From assembly GCA_044370655.1 (NCBI GenBank), contig JBILVD010000054.1, positions 1-7,814 of the forward strand: a stretch of 7,814 nt of DNA. The letters are read 5' to 3'. The notes beneath the pieces are model-generated. The model worked only from the letters and a program-made list of their open reading frames with translations. It made no database searches and had not been told where the DNA came from. Position 1 is the first letter of the stretch, and the number at the start of each line of letters is the position of its first letter. The position numbers were made by a program, and so were the translations under genes. This DNA comes from CAZFPN01 sp044370655 (lineage in GTDB: Bacteria > Pseudomonadota > Alphaproteobacteria > Rickettsiales > Deianiraeaceae). Shown one piece after another: positions 6,574-7,814 of the stretch.

Positions 6574-6593
6574 TGTGTCCGCCCTGTGTCCGC
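6574..6593 (+). repeat. Tandem TGTGTCCGC direct repeat
   Basis: TGTGTCCGC occurs at 6574-6582 and again at 6585-6593, a period of 11 bases, about one helical turn. It is unusually GC-rich for its surroundings. Two identical sites on one face of the helix suit cooperative binding of a regulator or an accessory recombinase site, but no partner is visible. Confidence 0.5.
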
Positions 6594-6671
6594 TTTTGGA
6601 AAGAAATTGCTATGCTAAATTTAATCATTTTCTTTGTATTTCTGCTTCTGGGGGTTTATAAGGGGGAAACT

Positions 6672-7654
6672 TCAATTCCGTTGCAAGTTAATTTGGTTTT
6701 GCTCTTTTTTTAGTGTTGAATTTTTTTGCGCCTCCTTCTGATTCAAAGATTTAAACTCTTCGCTAAGATTTGTTTTAGGATTTGTATCACTCAGTAATGC
6801 TAATGCATCACCAATTATTTGGATTCCATCATCCAGGAATGTTGTTATAACACTAATAATTGAGTTTTTTTTTATTTCTTCAATTTGATTTATTTTGTAT
6901 TCAGAATCGGCTTGAGGAAGACACGTTACTTGAACCGTAAGAATTTGCCTAAAGGCGTGCAAAATATCTTTCGTATCAAAATTAGTTGCCATCGTGTTAA
7001 CATCCAATTTCCCTTGTAGCATTTTAAACGTTCCAATAAGTGCCGCCATTGTTGGCTCGAATCCTTCTTTCAAAAGAGATTCCTCCTTTTTATTATTTTT
7101 TGACTCAAGTAAAGATATAATTTTAAGCATTCCAGGAAGTGCCACCATTTCTGACTCGAATCTTTTTTTCAAAAGAGGTTCCTCCTTTTGTGTTGACTCT
7201 AATTCTTCTGCTTCTTCCAAAAGACGTTCCTCCTTTTCATTCTTTGGATTACGTAAAGATATATTATTTAAATTCTCGATATTATATGTATTCGTATTCA
7301 ATTCATCTGAATCCTCCGAATAACAATTCCCACGTTTTATTGCATTTGTTCTGATATAATAAAATCCTTTTTGCTGAACTAATTTTTCAATCCAATCTTT
7401 TTCGGTTGTTAAAATATCCCCATTATCTATAAAAAAATTTTTTCTCCGTCATGATATAAAGTGCCAATATGATCTTTTATAAAAATAATGCCCATGTCTG
7501 GTTTTCCTTTCGTCGTAGGAAATTTTGCGTAAGTTTCTAAATCTTCAGGGGAGTAAAGCTTAATATTATTCTCTGATGCAAATTTTGAAAAAGGTTTAAG
7601 TGTACAGCTTGCTTCCTCATTAGACGAATCAATGTGATGTGATGAATTTGGCAT
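6672..7654 (-). pseudogene. Unknown 327-codon gene split by a homopolymer frameshift
   Basis: I do not recognise this protein. The first frame starts at ATG 7654, behind a strong promoter, and stops at 7429-7427 after 75 residues (…GTLYHDGEKIFL). The second frame, one base shifted, is open from about 7443 to TGA 6674-6672 (IDNGDILTTEKDW…) with no good start of its own. Its first in-frame TTG (7301) sits far inside the open stretch. Adding one base to the A6/T7 run at 7431-7443 (minus-strand sense) joins them into one protein of 327 residues. The N-terminal 118 residues are mixed in character. The middle (about 130-205) carries degenerate repeats of the KEExLL type, followed by a helical region (SVITTFLDDGIQIIGDALALL) and a Lys/Gln-rich tail. 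It has no signal peptide or catalytic motif I can name. It may be a decayed gene, a sequencing error, or a gene restored by slippage on the A/T run. Confidence 0.65.
7072..7237 (-). repeat. Three copies of a 19-bp repeat inside the unknown gene
   Basis: Near-identical 19-bp units lie at 7072-7090, 7171-7189 and 7219-7237, all of the form AAAAGA-NN-TTCCTCCTTTT on the plus strand, differing only in two middle bases. They encode KEESLLKEGF, KEEPLLKKRF and KEERLLEEAE. The similarity extends outward at lower identity: GGCTCGAATC and GACTCGAATC precede two copies, and AAAGATATA follows two. This indicates old internal duplication within the coding sequence. Confidence 0.8.
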
Positions 7655-7683
7655 ATATTTTTTAATAATTTAAATTACTAACA

Positions 7684-7712
7684 ATTTTAACATAATTTAT
7701 AAAGATTGTCAA
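7684..7712 (-). promoter_or_regulatory. Strong promoter of the split unknown gene
   Basis: On the minus strand a perfect TTGACA (7712-7707) is followed after exactly 17 bases by TAAAAT (7689-7684). The start point would be near 7677, about 23 bases before ATG 7654. This supports ATG 7654 as the true gene start and argues that the 75- and 209-residue frames belong to one transcript. Confidence 0.75.
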
Positions 7713-7734
7713 GATAAAATTTAATATTTTTCAT

Positions 7735-7759
7735 GGCATTGCTAAAAACAAAGGCATTG
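7735..7759 (+). repeat. Short direct repeat GGCATTG
   Basis: GGCATTG occurs at 7735-7741 and 7753-7759, with an 18-bp period, upstream of the promoter of the split gene. AATGC at 7775-7779 can pair with the second copy. The remainder to 7814 shows no gene that I can identify. Confidence 0.35.
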
Positions 7760-7814
7760 TCAAAAAATAGTAGATAATGCTAATTCCTTGTTATAAAAGA
7801 TGTAGAGCGTCAGC

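Larger units (their letters stand above)
6328..6671. other. 344-bp spacer without a recognised gene
   Basis: The leader of the restriction gene must lie here, but I find no convincing -35/-10 pair for it. The region holds a short plus-strand ORF with a strong ribosome site, an inverted repeat, an 11-bp-period tandem repeat and an isolated 13-base match to a loxP arm; the notable ones are listed separately. A further 7-bp inverted repeat (TAACCTT/AAGGTTA) sits near 6382-6426 with a loop of about 30 bases and is probably not meaningful. No long ORF with recognisable similarity is present on either strand. Confidence 0.7.

Noticed and set aside
6546..6656. Possible 34-codon plus-strand ORF starting MKVKFLVS
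   Set aside because: No Shine-Dalgarno, no promoter and no recognisable composition; it spans the tandem repeat and looks accidental.
7300..7350. OTU-like reading of the RGNCYSED segment in the split gene
   Set aside because: A short Gly-Asn-Cys similarity without the surrounding catalytic context is not enough for a domain call.
6994..7354. Plus-strand open frames opposite the unknown gene
   Set aside because: Antisense shadows without promoter, ribosome site or recognisable motif.
1..7814. CRISPR array
   Set aside because: No regularly spaced direct repeats with unique spacers were seen; the only multi-copy repeats are the coding 19-mers, which are unevenly spaced.
1..7814. Alternative genetic code (TGA as sense)
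   Set aside because: TGA ends doc and the unknown gene at family-appropriate or natural positions, so the standard bacterial code fits.

Overview
The window is AT-rich bacterial DNA from a mobile-element-scarred, defence-rich stretch. The standard bacterial code fits: TGA ends doc and the 3'-terminal frame of the unknown gene at 6672-7654. Promoters of the form TTGACA-N17-TATAAA/TAAAAT can be read directly, but most genes lack a clear Shine-Dalgarno sequence. The tRNA carries an encoded CCA. The sequence alone does not settle the taxon. A low-GC Gram-negative or a host-associated or reduced-genome bacterium would fit, because IS1016-type elements and serine recombinases ending in tRNA genes occur in such lineages (recalled, not checked).

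Left part (1-930): the decayed 3' part of a large serine recombinase gene (+) runs tail-to-tail into a tRNA-Gly(UCC) gene (-). The last recombinase codons and its stop lie inside the tRNA 3' end. This is the arrangement expected for an integrative element inserted at the 3' end of a tRNA. That element would extend leftward out of the window, with the attachment core in the tRNA.

Middle-left (930-2530): a zinc-ribbon ORF, probably a transposase remnant, is cut off by a 740-bp IS1016-like (IS1595 family) insertion sequence. The IS has perfect 21-bp terminal inverted repeats, no visible target duplication, and a transposase broken by two compensating 1-base frameshifts. On its other side the IS cuts off the 3' end of an unrecognised minus-strand gene. 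The different truncated genes at the two ends point to a deletion or rearrangement at the IS.

Centre and right (2593-7654, all minus strand), in transcription order: an unknown 327-codon gene split by a homopolymer frameshift and containing internal repeats; a 344-bp spacer; an intact single-chain Type IIG restriction-modification enzyme (1031 aa); a ribbon-helix-helix antitoxin; and a Doc-family toxin. The toxin-antitoxin pair has its own promoter, overlapped by a 33-bp palindrome that is a likely autoregulatory operator. The restriction enzyme and the addiction module together make a small defence/stabilisation cassette beside the tRNA attachment site. The truncated 215-codon ORF and the 327-codon gene are the parts with no recognised function.
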